From contig NZ_AQUZ01000054.1 of NCBI RefSeq assembly GCF_000372465.1, forward strand, positions 1 to 61,181: 61,181 nucleotides of DNA, written 5' to 3'. The notes under the pieces are model-generated. The model worked only from the letters and a program-made list of their open reading frames with translations, was not told where the DNA came from and made no database searches. The position numbers were made by a program, and so were the translations under genes. Positions 52,884 through 61,181 of the stretch are shown in pieces (within the stretch, counting starts at the first letter, position 1; each line of letters opens with the position of its first letter). This DNA is from Kribbella catacumbae DSM 19601 (GTDB lineage Bacteria > Actinomycetota > Actinomycetes > Propionibacteriales > Kribbellaceae).

Positions 52884-54344
52884 ATGGATGTGGGAGTTGA
52901 TGTCGGTACGACGGTCACCAAGGCGGTGGCCTTCGACGAGTCGGGCCGCCAGGTGGCGGAGACCTCCAGGCCGACCCGCCTGAACCGTCCCGGTCCGGGC
53001 CGCTTCGAACACGACACCGACGAGATCGTTGCCTCGGTCAACGAGGTGGTCGCCGAGCTGATGGGTTCGGTGACTGCTGATCCTGAGCTGCTGGCGATCA
53101 CCGCACAAGGCGACGGGTTGTGGCTCGTCGACTCCGACGGCAGACCCGTACGGCCGGCGATCTCGTGGCTGGACGCGCGCAGTAGCGCGATCCTCGAGCG
53201 CTGGACGTCCGATGGGGTTGCCGAGCAGGTCTTCCGGCGATCTGGCAATCGGATGTTTCCTGGCGCTTCCGGGCCGCTGCTGGCCGCAGTACTGGCTGAA
53301 GAGCCTGACGTACTGCGTCGCGCGGCGACCGCGGCCTACTGCAAGGACGTCGTGATGCAACGGCTCACCGGCGTACGGGCCACGGACGTCTCGGACGGGT
53401 CAGCGCCCTTCCTCGACCCACGCATCAACGTCTATGACGCCGATGCCCTGAGCGCCTGCGGTCTTACCGACTGGCAACACCTTCTCGCCCCCGTCGCTCC
53501 GGACGGCCCGGTCGGCGAACTCCGCGACCCATCACTCGGCCTCCCTTTGAACACTCGCGTGTCATCCGGCCCTTACGACCTTCCAGCCGCCGCACTAGGG
53601 GCCGGCGTGAGTGAAGTCGGCGATGCGCTCCTCACAGTCGGTACGACGCTCGCTTGCCAGGTGATCACCCGTGAGCTGCCGGTGGACGGTGAGCCTGCTG
53701 GTCTGTTCCTTGGTACTTGGACCCCTGGCGTGTGGTTGCGCGCGATGCCGGCGATGGTCGGTACGGCCGCTCTCGATCGGGTGCTCGCCCTGGTCGGCGT
53801 AGGCGTCGCGCAGTTGCCCGCCTTGCTCGCCGAGAGCCCAGCGGGAGCCAACGGCGTGACTGTGTTGCCCTATCTCTCCGAGGCAGGGGAGAGAGCACCC
53901 TTCGTGGACACCGGCGCCCGCGGAACCATCGACGGGATCTCCCTCTCCACCACGCAGGCTGACGTGGTCCGCGCGACCTGCGAAGGCATCGCGTACGCCG
54001 CTCGGCACTGCCTCGAAGCGGCAGGCTGGACGGGCAAGGTGACCGTCTGCGGCGGAGGTGCGAACAGTCGCGAGTGGACGCAGATCCTCGCCGACGTGTT
54101 GAACAGTCCGCTGCACACGACCGAGGCATCGCAGGTCGCCGCCCGCGGAGCCGTGATCGGCGCGCGGCTCGCCGCCAAGGTCACGACCGGCCCCGAATGG
54201 ATCGCCGAGACCAGGCAGATCGACCCTGATCCTTCGCGTGCCGCCTTCTACGACGAGGGCTTCGCCCACTACCTGCGCCGCAGCGATGCGGCCCGTCCTC
54301 GCTGGGCCGACCCGGCCCCCACTGCCCGATCTTCTGGAGCTTGA
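52884..54344 (+). CDS. Second FGGY-family carbohydrate kinase
   Basis: A 486-aa kinase. The N-terminus MDVGVDVGTTVTKAVAFDES is the phosphate motif. LLTVGTTLACQVI and TVCGGGANSREWTQILADVL supply the hinge and adenosine sites. It resembles xylulokinase/erythritol kinase-type proteins more than glycerol kinase. It is only loosely related to the first kinase, so the two probably act on different substrates. Its stop shares one base with the dehydrogenase ATG. Confidence 0.87.
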   Translation: MDVGVDVGTTVTKAVAFDESGRQVAETSRPTRLNRPGPGRFEHDTDEIVASVNEVVAELMGSVTADPELLAITAQGDGLWLVDSDGRPVRPAISWLDARSSAILERWTSDGVAEQVFRRSGNRMFPGASGPLLAAVLAEEPDVLRRAATAAYCKDVVMQRLTGVRATDVSDGSAPFLDPRINVYDADALSACGLTDWQHLLAPVAPDGPVGELRDPSLGLPLNTRVSSGPYDLPAAALGAGVSEVGDALLTVGTTLACQVITRELPVDGEPAGLFLGTWTPGVWLRAMPAMVGTAALDRVLALVGVGVAQLPALLAESPAGANGVTVLPYLSEAGERAPFVDTGARGTIDGISLSTTQADVVRATCEGIAYAARHCLEAAGWTGKVTVCGGGANSREWTQILADVLNSPLHTTEASQVAARGAVIGARLAAKVTTGPEWIAETRQIDPDPSRAAFYDEGFAHYLRRSDAARPRWADPAPTARSSGA

Positions 54345-55372
54345 TGAGAACAATCAGCACCCTGCTCGCCGGCGACCACTTCGTCGGCAACGACCTTCTT
54401 GAAGCGGCGTTGACATCGGCCTTGCCAGACGTCGCCTTCGACTTCCGCCGGGTCACTCTGCCGTGGCCGCTCACGCCGTTCGGGCGGGTGGCCGAGGTGG
54501 ACGAGGCGAGCGATGCCGAAGACCAGCTGATCGCCGCATTGCCCGGTGCCGAGCTGGCGATCACGCAGATGGGGCCCTTCACCGAAAGGGTGCTGGAATC
54601 CGCGCCGGACCTGCGGTTCCTGGTCTGCTGTCGCGGCGGCCCGGTCAACGTGAACGTGCCTGCGGCAACTAAACGCGGCGTGATCGTGTCGTCGACGCCC
54701 GGCAGGAACGCGGGCGCGGCCGCCGAGCATGCCGTCACGCTGATGTTGGGTGCCCTGCGCAACCTTCCCCGCTTGCAGAAGACGCTGGAGCAAGGGGAGT
54801 GGCGCAGCGATCTCTATGCGTACGACGATTGCGGGTCAGAGCTGGATGGCGCGACCGTCGGGCTGGTCGGGTACGGCGCGATCGGCCGCCGCGTCGCTCG
54901 CGTGATGATCGCTTTCGGGGCGCGGGTGCTCGTGGCGGATCCCTTTGTCGATCCCAACTCACCCGGCATGGAGGTGGTCTCGCTCGACGAGTTGCTCAGG
55001 CAATCGGATGTGGTCAGCCTGCATGCCCGGCTGACTGACCAGACGCGAGGGATGATCGGGGTTGCGGAGCTCGCGACGATGCGGCGGGGCGCAGTACTGG
55101 TGAACACGGCTCGTGGTGGCTTGCTCGACTACGACGCCACCGTGGATGCGCTGGAGTCCGGCCAGTTGGGCGCAGCGGCCTTCGACGTCTTCCCGGTCGA
55201 GCCGTTGCCGGCCGGCTCACGGTTGCTGACGGCACCCAATGTGGTGATGACCCCGCACTTGGCCGGTGCCACCAAGCAGACCGCTCACCGGGCCGGCTCC
55301 ATCGCCGCCGAGGCGGTGGCCGCCTATCTGGAGGGTCGCGATCCTGTGGGTTTGGTCAGAAAATCACACTGA
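54344..55372 (+). CDS. D-2-hydroxyacid dehydrogenase-family protein
   Basis: A 342-aa NAD-dependent dehydrogenase. The Rossmann motif is TVGLVGYGAIGRRVARVMIA. The catalytic Arg is in LVNTARGGLLDYDATVDALE, Glu in FDVFPVEPLPAG and His in VMTPHLAGATKQ. The substrate-binding N-domain contains RFLVCCRGGPVNVNVPAATK. It would interconvert a 2-hydroxy acid and 2-keto acid in the pathway of the cluster. ATG 54344 overlaps the kinase stop by one base. Confidence 0.9.
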   Translation: MRTISTLLAGDHFVGNDLLEAALTSALPDVAFDFRRVTLPWPLTPFGRVAEVDEASDAEDQLIAALPGAELAITQMGPFTERVLESAPDLRFLVCCRGGPVNVNVPAATKRGVIVSSTPGRNAGAAAEHAVTLMLGALRNLPRLQKTLEQGEWRSDLYAYDDCGSELDGATVGLVGYGAIGRRVARVMIAFGARVLVADPFVDPNSPGMEVVSLDELLRQSDVVSLHARLTDQTRGMIGVAELATMRRGAVLVNTARGGLLDYDATVDALESGQLGAAAFDVFPVEPLPAGSRLLTAPNVVMTPHLAGATKQTAHRAGSIAAEAVAAYLEGRDPVGLVRKSH

Positions 55373-55385
55373 TTATCTATACGTC

Positions 55386-55401
55386 ACCATAAAACGATGG
55401 T
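55386..55401. promoter_or_regulatory. Small dyad before the importer genes
   Basis: ACCAT (55386-55390) and ATGGT (55397-55401) flank a 6-nt centre in the AT-rich 40-nt gap between the dehydrogenase and the permease GTG at 55413. It could be an operator of an internal promoter. The arms are short. Confidence 0.35.
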
Positions 55402-55412
55402 AATTTCGCCGC

Positions 55413-56318
55413 GTGCTTACCAAACCGGCCGATGGCGCGCTCACCCGGCGGCGCCGTGAGTACGGGCTGTTCGCGCTGCTGGTGGCACCCAATCTGCTGG
55501 TCATCGCGGTGTTCGCCTACTGGCCGATCCTCTACAACGCGTTCCTCAGCCTGACCGACTGGAACATGATCGCGGCCCGGCCGACCTTCGTTGGACTGAG
55601 CAACTATCGCCGGACGCTGACCGATCCCGCCTTCCACCAGACGCTCTGGATCACGATTGTCTTCACCGGGCTGATCGTGGCCGGAAGTCTGCTGATCGGG
55701 CTGGCGCTGGCGCTGCTGTTCAACCTGCCGCTGAAGGGCCGCGGGGTGGTCCGGACGATCTCGTTCGCGCCGCACATCCTGTCCGGTGCGGCCGTCGCGA
55801 CGATCTGGCTGTTCATCTTCGACCCGGGCTACGGCCTGGTGCGCGCGCTGATCGAACCGTTCGGCAGCGAGCCGCCGGACTGGATGAACAACTCCGACTG
55901 GGCACTGCCCGGCCTCGTCATCGTCTACCTGTGGAAGAACGCCGGATTCACCGCGCTGATCTACCTGGCCGGGCTGCAAGGCCTGCCGAAGGAACTCGAC
56001 GAGGCCGCCGCGATCGACGGCGCCGGCACGTGGACCAGGTTCCGCGCGATCAAGCTTCCATTGCTCGCGCCGATCACGTTCTTCCTGCTGATCACCACGG
56101 TGATCGGGACGTTCCAGGCCTTCGACGTGATCGCGGTGATGACCGGTGGCGGCCCGGGCGACGCCACCACGACACTGAGCTGGTCGATCTACAAGGAAGG
56201 CTTCCAGGCGTTCAACGCCGGCCGGGCGGCGACGCTGTCGATCGTCATGTTCGTCATCCTGCTGATCGTCACCACCGTCCAGGCTCGCGTGCTGGAGAGG
56301 CGGGTGCACTACCGATGA
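55413..56318 (+). CDS. CUT1 ABC transporter permease (UgpA/MalF-like)
   Basis: A 301-aa six-helix permease. The first helix is LFALLVAPNLLVIAVFAYWP and the EAA loop is DEAAAIDGAGTWTRFRAIKL. It overlaps the second permease gene by 4 nt. The order permease, permease, binding protein, phosphodiesterase resembles glycerol-3-phosphate (ugp) systems. No ATPase gene is present. Confidence 0.93.
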   Translation: MLTKPADGALTRRRREYGLFALLVAPNLLVIAVFAYWPILYNAFLSLTDWNMIAARPTFVGLSNYRRTLTDPAFHQTLWITIVFTGLIVAGSLLIGLALALLFNLPLKGRGVVRTISFAPHILSGAAVATIWLFIFDPGYGLVRALIEPFGSEPPDWMNNSDWALPGLVIVYLWKNAGFTALIYLAGLQGLPKELDEAAAIDGAGTWTRFRAIKLPLLAPITFFLLITTVIGTFQAFDVIAVMTGGGPGDATTTLSWSIYKEGFQAFNAGRAATLSIVMFVILLIVTTVQARVLERRVHYR

Positions 56319-57130
56319 AGACCAGACCACTCCAGTACGTCGCTCTGCTGGGCGTCGCCGCCATCTTCCTCGGACCGCTGTACTGGTTGCTCAGTACCGC
56401 GTTCAAGCAGCCGGCCGAGATCTACCAATGGCCGCCCGTGTGGTGGCCGGACCAGCTGACCTGGGAGAACTTCTCGCTGGCCTGGAAGGCGGCGCCATTC
56501 GACCGGTTCTTCCTCAACTCGGCCATCATCACCGTCGCCGGAACGGTGCTCAAGGTGGCGAACGCAGTACTGACTGCTTATGCCTTCGCGTACTTGCGGT
56601 TCCCGTTCAAGAAGGTGCTGTTCCTGCTGATCCTGGGCGCGATGATGGTGCCGGGACACGTGACGCTGCTGCCGAACTACCTCACGGTGGCGTCGCTGGG
56701 ATGGATCAATACCTATGCGGGGTTGATCATTCCGGGCATCGGGTCGGCGTTCGCGACCTTCCTGATGCGCCAGCAGTTCCTCACCCTGCCGTCGGAGGTG
56801 ACGGACGCCGCCGCGGTGGACGGCGCCGGGCATCTGCGCACGCTGTGGCGAGTGGTGCTGCCGATGTCGCGGCCGATGCTGATCACCGTCGTGGTGATCA
56901 CCGCGGTCGAGGAGTGGAACAACTTCGTCTGGCCGCTGATCGTCACCAACACCGCCGAGATGCGGACGCTGCCGGTCGGGCTGCTGATCCTCAAGGACGA
57001 GGAGGGTCTGGCCAACTGGGGAACGATCATGGCCGGCACGCTGCTCGTACTCGCGCCGATGCTGTTGATCTTCCTGGTCGCGCAGCGCTACATCGTGGGC
57101 GGGATTACCCAAGGAGCGTTGAAAGGATGA
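56315..57130 (+). CDS. CUT1 ABC transporter permease (UgpE/MalG-like)
   Basis: A 271-aa partner permease from ATG 56315. YVALLGVAAIFLGPLYWLLS is helix 1, and the EAA loop has TDAAAVDGAGHLRTLWRVVL. The tail is RYIVGGITQGALKG. It overlaps both neighbours by 4 nt. Confidence 0.93.
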   Translation: MKTRPLQYVALLGVAAIFLGPLYWLLSTAFKQPAEIYQWPPVWWPDQLTWENFSLAWKAAPFDRFFLNSAIITVAGTVLKVANAVLTAYAFAYLRFPFKKVLFLLILGAMMVPGHVTLLPNYLTVASLGWINTYAGLIIPGIGSAFATFLMRQQFLTLPSEVTDAAAVDGAGHLRTLWRVVLPMSRPMLITVVVITAVEEWNNFVWPLIVTNTAEMRTLPVGLLILKDEEGLANWGTIMAGTLLVLAPMLLIFLVAQRYIVGGITQGALKG

Positions 57131-58443
57131 GGCGCCGCGGCTTCCTCGGACTCGCCGCCGCGTCGGCATTGACCGGTTGCGGCTATCGGTCGATCGACGC
57201 GATCTACTCACAGCCGGCCGGCAGCGTGCCGAAGCAGTACGCGAACCGGGTCCGGGTCGTCTTCTGGTCGCCGTACGGCGGGGTGAACGGCAAGGCGGTC
57301 GACAGCCTCGTTGCCAAGTTCAACGATTCGCAGCAGGACGTCTACGTCGAGGTGCAGTTCCAGGGCAGCTACGACGACGTCGCGCAGAAGATCGCGGCCG
57401 CCCTGGTCGCCAAGCAGGCGCCGGATCTGGCCGTCCTGTCCGACGTGACCTGGGAACGGTTCTTCCTGAACGACGCGCTCGAACCGCTGAACGGCTACTT
57501 CACCGACGGCTTCGGCCCAGCCGTCTTCCAGCCGAAGCTGTTCGGCGAGTACGTCGTCAAGGACCAGAGCTGGGCGGTGCCGTTCGCCCGGAGTACGCCG
57601 ATCATGTACTACAACCGGGACGCGTTCGCGAAGGCCGGACTGCCGGACCGCGCGCCGCGGACCTGGAGTGAGCTGCGGTCATGGGGGCCGGAGCTCGCCA
57701 AGGTGCAGTCGGGTGGACGGTCGCTGCGGACGATCGCGTTCGCGAAGATCGACGGCGACTGGCAGTTCCAGGGCAACGTGTGGCAGTTCGGCGGTGCGTA
57801 CTCCGACGGGCTCGACGTGAAGATCGACCAGGACGGCGCGGTCGCTGCCGGCGAGTGGCAACGGCAGATGGTGCACGAGCTGGGGCTTGCCTACATGGCC
57901 AGCAGCGCGAGCACGGACTTCGCCAACGGGCTGGTCGGCGTCATCCAGGAGTCGACCGGTGGCATGAAGACCATCACGAGCAAGGCGAAGTTCGAGGTCG
58001 GCGCCGGCTTCATCCCGTCGGAAGTCTCGGCCGGGATCGCGACCGGCGGTGGCGGGATCGGGATGCTGCGGAACATCTCCGCCGAGCGCAAGCAGGCCGC
58101 CGCTGCCTTCTTGGCCTTCCTCGCCCGGCCGGAGAACTCGGCTTGGTGGACGACGCAGACGGGTTACCTGCCGGTGGTGAACGCGGCCCGCGAAGACCCC
58201 GAGCTGAAGAAGCTGATCGCCGAGCAGCCGAACTATGGGGTCGCGATCGCGCAGCTCGCGAATGCCCGGCAGCAGGACGCGATCAGGCTCTACGGGCGGA
58301 ACTCCAACGTCGCGATCTACACCGGCCTGCAGCAGATCTACGCCGACAACGCGGCGCCGCGCGAGGTCTTCCGTTCGGTGGCTCGCCGGCTTGACGCGAT
58401 CGGGGACGAAGTACGCCGCCAGTACGAGGAGAAGGTGCTGTGA
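57127..58443 (+). CDS. ABC transporter substrate-binding lipoprotein (UgpB-like)
   Basis: A 438-aa solute-binding protein. The short lipoprotein signal is RRRGFLGLAAASALTGC, with the lipobox Cys at residue 18. The body has VVFWSPYGGVNGKAVDSLVA and AKFNDSQQDVYVEVQFQGSY (UgpB-like), WAVPFARSTPIMYYNRDAFA and FVPLIPS-like loops less clearly. With a downstream phosphodiesterase, a glycerophosphodiester or G3P substrate is plausible, an inference from context. GTG of the next gene overlaps its stop. Confidence 0.9.
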   Translation: MRRRGFLGLAAASALTGCGYRSIDAIYSQPAGSVPKQYANRVRVVFWSPYGGVNGKAVDSLVAKFNDSQQDVYVEVQFQGSYDDVAQKIAAALVAKQAPDLAVLSDVTWERFFLNDALEPLNGYFTDGFGPAVFQPKLFGEYVVKDQSWAVPFARSTPIMYYNRDAFAKAGLPDRAPRTWSELRSWGPELAKVQSGGRSLRTIAFAKIDGDWQFQGNVWQFGGAYSDGLDVKIDQDGAVAAGEWQRQMVHELGLAYMASSASTDFANGLVGVIQESTGGMKTITSKAKFEVGAGFIPSEVSAGIATGGGGIGMLRNISAERKQAAAAFLAFLARPENSAWWTTQTGYLPVVNAAREDPELKKLIAEQPNYGVAIAQLANARQQDAIRLYGRNSNVAIYTGLQQIYADNAAPREVFRSVARRLDAIGDEVRRQYEEKVL

Positions 58444-59120
58444 TCATCACCGGCCATCGCGGGGCGCTCGGCTCCGAACCGGAGAACACCCTGCGCTCCT
58501 TCCGCCGAGCCGTCGCGGACGGGTGCGACGAGATCGAGCTGGATCTGCGCGTCACCGCCGACGGCGAACTCGTCGTTCTGCACGACGCCACCGTCGATCG
58601 CACGACGAACGGCACCGGCGCGGTCGCCGAACTGCCATTCGCCGTACTCCGGTCGCTGGACGCGGGCCTCGGCGAAGTCGTCCCGACCTGGTCGGAGACG
58701 GTCGAGGCGATCCCTGTTCGCTTCCAGGCCGAGGTGAAGGCCGTGGAAGCCGTTCCCCTGCTGGCCGCGTCCCTGAAGGACAGCGCGTTGGCGGATCGCA
58801 CTCTGGTGACTTCTTCATCGCCCGACATCCTGCTGGCCATCCGCAGCCTGCTCCCATCGGTCGAGACCGGCCTGATCATCGCCCGCACCCCTCCGGTGGA
58901 CGAGATCATCACCCGCACCAAGACCGCCGCCGCCACCTGGGCCCTCTGCGGCATCACCGACCTGACCCCGGATGTGGTAGCCACCCTCCACACCCACAAC
59001 CTCCGGGTCACCGCCTGGCCAGTCCCCGACGCAGCGACGTACGCCGAGGCTGTAGCCCTAGCCGTAGACGGCATAACCACGGACCACCCCAACCGCCTAC
59101 CCATCAACCGCCCGCGCTAG
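58440..59120 (+). CDS. Glycerophosphodiester phosphodiesterase-family protein
   Basis: A 226-aa GDPD TIM barrel. The catalytic His/Glu signature is HRGALGSEPENTLRSFRRAV and DEIELDLRVTADGELVVLHD, then ATVDRTTNGTG. C-terminal VTAWPVPDAATYAEAVALAV and GITTDHPNRL complete the fold. It has no signal peptide, so it acts in the cytoplasm on imported diesters, releasing glycerol 3-phosphate or a related product. GTG 58440 overlaps the binding-protein stop. It ends the operon. Confidence 0.92.
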   Translation: MIITGHRGALGSEPENTLRSFRRAVADGCDEIELDLRVTADGELVVLHDATVDRTTNGTGAVAELPFAVLRSLDAGLGEVVPTWSETVEAIPVRFQAEVKAVEAVPLLAASLKDSALADRTLVTSSSPDILLAIRSLLPSVETGLIIARTPPVDEIITRTKTAAATWALCGITDLTPDVVATLHTHNLRVTAWPVPDAATYAEAVALAVDGITTDHPNRLPINRPR

Positions 59121-59328
59121 CGGCCAACCGCCGCCGGCGCCTGCTTTGCGCACCCCGCCGCGCCTGCTCCAACCACCTCGTCAGCGCTTCGACACCCCCT
59201 GCCGCCACACACCAGCCGAGCGGCCGCCCTGACCCTCCTTCGCCTTAAACCCCAGCCACCAGCAATCTCACATCTCAGTGTTCAAAATTGTTCTTACGTG
59301 CTCAGAGAATGTGTGATTGCCTTGGTTC

Positions 59329-60525
59329 ATGAGCATCAGCATCGGTATGGTCGGAGCCGGCCAGTTCGCCCCCTCGTTCCTGCGTCTGTGGACCGCGCAT
59401 CCCGACGTCACCGACGTCCGGCTGACCGACGTCCTGCCCGACCGGCTGGCTGAGCTGGCCGAGAAGCAGGGCATCTCGATCACCTACCAGTCGTTCGAGG
59501 AGATGCTCGCCTCCGACGTCGACGCGGTGGCGATCTTCACCCAGCGCTGGCTGCACGGCGAGATGGCGATCCAGGCCCTGGAGGCCGGCAAGCACGTCTA
59601 CTCGACGGTGCCGATGGCGATCGAGGCCAACCAGATCGCGCGCATCATCGAGCTGGTCAAGGAGACCGGCCTGACCTACATGATGGGCGAGACGAGCTTC
59701 TACTACCCGTCCTCGGTGTACTGCCGCCAGCGCCTCGCCGCCGGTGACTTCGGCCGCGTCTTCTACACCGAAGGCGACTACGTCCACGACATGGATCTGG
59801 GGTTCTACGCGGCGTACCAGTACAGCGGCGGCGACGACTGGAAGAAGACCGCCTCCTTCCCGCCCATGCTCTACCCGACACATGCCGTCGGCAACGTCCT
59901 GTCGGTGACCGGTCAGCACGCCACCCACGTGTCCTGCGTCGGTGTCCAGGACGACCGCGGCGACGGCGTCTTCGACAAGGAGATCAGCCAGTTCGACAAC
60001 GACTTCAGCAACGCGACCGCGCTGTTCAAGCTCGCCGACGGCGGCGTGATGCGGACCAACGAGATGCGTCGCGTCGGCTACCCGTCGCACCTGCGCGAGT
60101 CGCGGCTGCGGGTGTTCGGCACCGAGGGCAGCTTCGAGCAGCTGGCCACGACCACGCTCTGGCAGACCAAGGATGGCGTGGAGGACGTCAGCCACCTGAT
60201 GGAGACCAAGCCGAGCAGTTCACTGGACGACGACGACCTGGCGAACGTCGACCCGGCGCTGCGAGACGCCTTCAGGTCCGGCCTGTCGCCGGTCCACGAC
60301 CGCACCCGGCTGCCGGCCGAGTTCGCCGGGCTGCACAACGGCCACGAGGGGTCACACCACTTCCTCGCCGACGACTTCGTCCGCGCGGTCGCCGACAAGA
60401 CCCTCCCGCCGATCAACGCCTGGGTCTCCGCCCGCTACACCCTCCCCGGCATCTACGCCCACCAGTCCGCCCTGCAGGGCGGTGTCCAGTTGGAGATCCC
60501 CGACCACGGCGACGCACCCGCGTAG
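59329..60525 (+). CDS. Gfo/Idh/MocA-family oxidoreductase
   Basis: A 398-aa NAD(P)-dependent dehydrogenase from ATG 59329. The Rossmann start is SIGMVGAGQFAPSFLRLWTA, the EKP-like segment is AGKHVYSTVPMAIEANQIAR (Thr-Val-Pro in place of the usual Glu-Lys-Pro), and the C-domain has YPTHAVGNVLSVTGQHATHV. The altered EKP Lys may change chemistry. It oxidises sugars or polyols in most relatives. The 208-nt upstream gap contains a near-perfect dyad (AATCTCACAT with ATGTGTGATT). A terminator follows. Confidence 0.88.
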   Translation: MSISIGMVGAGQFAPSFLRLWTAHPDVTDVRLTDVLPDRLAELAEKQGISITYQSFEEMLASDVDAVAIFTQRWLHGEMAIQALEAGKHVYSTVPMAIEANQIARIIELVKETGLTYMMGETSFYYPSSVYCRQRLAAGDFGRVFYTEGDYVHDMDLGFYAAYQYSGGDDWKKTASFPPMLYPTHAVGNVLSVTGQHATHVSCVGVQDDRGDGVFDKEISQFDNDFSNATALFKLADGGVMRTNEMRRVGYPSHLRESRLRVFGTEGSFEQLATTTLWQTKDGVEDVSHLMETKPSSSLDDDDLANVDPALRDAFRSGLSPVHDRTRLPAEFAGLHNGHEGSHHFLADDFVRAVADKTLPPINAWVSARYTLPGIYAHQSALQGGVQLEIPDHGDAPA

Positions 60526-60587
60526 TACCCGACAACCCCGACCCCCAACCGGCGACCCTCGGACATCTAGTAGCGACCTAGAGCACC

Positions 60588-60633
60588 AACTGGTCACCTC
60601 GGAGAGCCATTGCCCTGTCCGAGGTGGCCAGTT
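60588..60633 (+). terminator. Hairpin terminator of the oxidoreductase gene
   Basis: AACTGGTCACCTCGGA (60588-60603) pairs at 15 of 16 positions with TCCGAGGTGGCCAGTT (60618-60633) around a 14-nt loop, 62 nt after the stop. Confidence 0.8.
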
Positions 60634-60993
60634 CCTGTCCGAACCCGCCAGATCTGGTCCCCCGGATCGGCCTCCGGTACCGCGGCCACCGCCTTCTCCG
60701 GCGTCAGCAAGAGGCTGCCTCGGGCCGGCCGAATCTCGAACTGCAGTTCCACGTCACCAGGTTCGGGGCCGCCCTGCCGAAATCCGCGACACTCGTTCGC
60801 TCCGGCCCGCCATCAACCTCGACACCGACGGTCCCACCACGGTGCTTGCCAACAGCAACGTTCTTGGCGCACTAATGATTCCCCATGATGTTGCTTGCGG
60901 AGCGTAGCCGAAGTGCATCTTACATCTTCTCTCATCTGTTCATGAAATCTTTGGATCGTCTTACCAATAAGACAATATGGGCCGAACCACGAT
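60634..60993. other. Gene-free stretch
   Basis: No family is recognisable in any frame. Open frames here have no ribosome site and mixed codon bias. Base composition falls sharply after about 60900. A perfect 6-bp dyad (GTCTTA ccaa TAAGAC) sits at 60958-60973, upstream of the promoter of the last gene, and might be an operator. Confidence 0.5.
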
Positions 60994-61037
60994 TTGCAGT
61001 ATCCGCCTACTCAGCGTAGTATCGAACACATGTTCGA
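60994..61037 (+). promoter_or_regulatory. SOS-type promoter with LexA box over the start codon
   Basis: TTGCAG (60994-60999) and TAGTAT (61017-61022) are spaced 17 nt. The perfect actinobacterial LexA box TCGAACACATGTTCGA (61022-61037) starts at the last base of the -10 and contains the ATG (61030-61032). The expected transcript start lies at or beside the A of ATG, so the mRNA is probably leaderless and blocked by LexA. Confidence 0.8.
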
Positions 61038-61181
61038 CAAGGAGATCGCTGACATGGACGCGACCGAGACACTCACCTCGGTCGCATCCATGCACGACCT
61101 GCGCACCCGTGCCGACCTCGAAATCCTCCGCCTCGGCCAGCACTTCGCCGACCTGTTCCCCGACCCCGCCACCCTCCCCGG
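61030..61181 (+). CDS. Probable DUF222/13E12-repeat HNH endonuclease-type protein, 5' end only
   Basis: The frame from ATG 61030 runs off the window after 50 codons. MFDKEIADMDATETLTS, MHDLRTRADLEILRLGQHFA and DLFPDP resemble the N-terminal helix of DUF222 (13E12-family) proteins, which usually carry a C-terminal HNH nuclease. The C-terminus is not in the window, so nuclease residues cannot be checked. 13E12 family genes in Mycobacterium tuberculosis are known SOS targets, consistent with the LexA box here. Confidence 0.6.
   Translation, partial: MFDKEIADMDATETLTSVASMHDLRTRADLEILRLGQHFADLFPDPATLP

Noticed and set aside
60482..60907. 141-codon plus-strand frame
   Set aside because: It overlaps the oxidoreductase gene end and a terminator hairpin and has Pro/Arg-rich shadow composition.

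Overview
The window is high-GC actinobacterial DNA, most likely from Kribbella or a close relative in the Propionibacteriales. The support is the strong G/C third-position bias, frequent GTG starts, 1-4 nt gene overlaps, purine genes interspersed with membrane and regulator genes, many ECF/SigE-type sigma factors, and CUT1 sugar importers without their own ATPase. The genus call is an inference; no rRNA or species marker is present.

Layout. 1-2606: FKBP prolyl isomerase with a strong terminator, an alpha/beta hydrolase and a secreted protein of unknown function. 2607-6956: a gene graveyard with lower-GC codon use. It holds C-terminal remnants of a sulfatase, an S66 (LD-carboxypeptidase/MccF-like) peptidase, a lasso-peptide B2 leader peptidase and an Imm1-like immunity protein, a frameshifted PIMT-type methyltransferase, an intact second-type seryl-tRNA synthetase, and a broken glycosyltransferase-like start. 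It looks like the ruin of a RiPP/natural-product island. 6958-28446: the purine block (purD, purB, purC, purS, purQ, purL), interleaved with TetR/oxidoreductase pairs, a SigE-family sigma factor, a GT2-GtrA plus GT39 glycosylation pair, a PadR/permease pair, a 698-aa phosphatase-like membrane protein between purQ and purL, and a decapitated tyrosine phosphatase after purL. 28505-31423: a DUF1707 protein, an ECF sigma/anti-sigma-like pair and a cupin. 31533-35570: the PTS-dependent dihydroxyacetone kinase operon dhaK-dhaL-dhaM, with DhaM fused to HPr and full-length enzyme I. 35641-40273: an ECF sigma factor divergent from a membrane Ser/Thr kinase, two paralogous membrane-anchored proteins and a TenA-like protein.

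40343-45959: a CUT1 importer, PhoD phosphatase and a discoidin-domain protein in one operon. 45962-47053: a DUF559 (Vsr-like nuclease) gene sandwiched between two copies of a long palindromic element. 47059-49975: a GH43-type secreted enzyme and small unknown proteins. 49994-59120: a tightly overlapping catabolic cluster of FGGY kinase, histidine phosphatase, DeoR regulator, second FGGY kinase, 2-hydroxyacid dehydrogenase, importer and glycerophosphodiester phosphodiesterase. 59329-60525: a Gfo/Idh/MocA oxidoreductase. 61030-end: the start of a probable DUF222/13E12-type gene under a perfect LexA box.

Most interesting signal: a dispersed family of imperfect palindromes (2962-3065, 45962-46065, 46950-47053, variant at 31439-31526) with 16-26 bp arms and 52-58 nt loops, sharing the end GGACCGCCNNCACT. 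Arm changes covary within copies, three of the copies lie within 2-7 nt of gene ends, and two flank and partly overlap the DUF559 nuclease gene. This is a candidate undescribed REP/MITE-like element associated with a Vsr-like nuclease.
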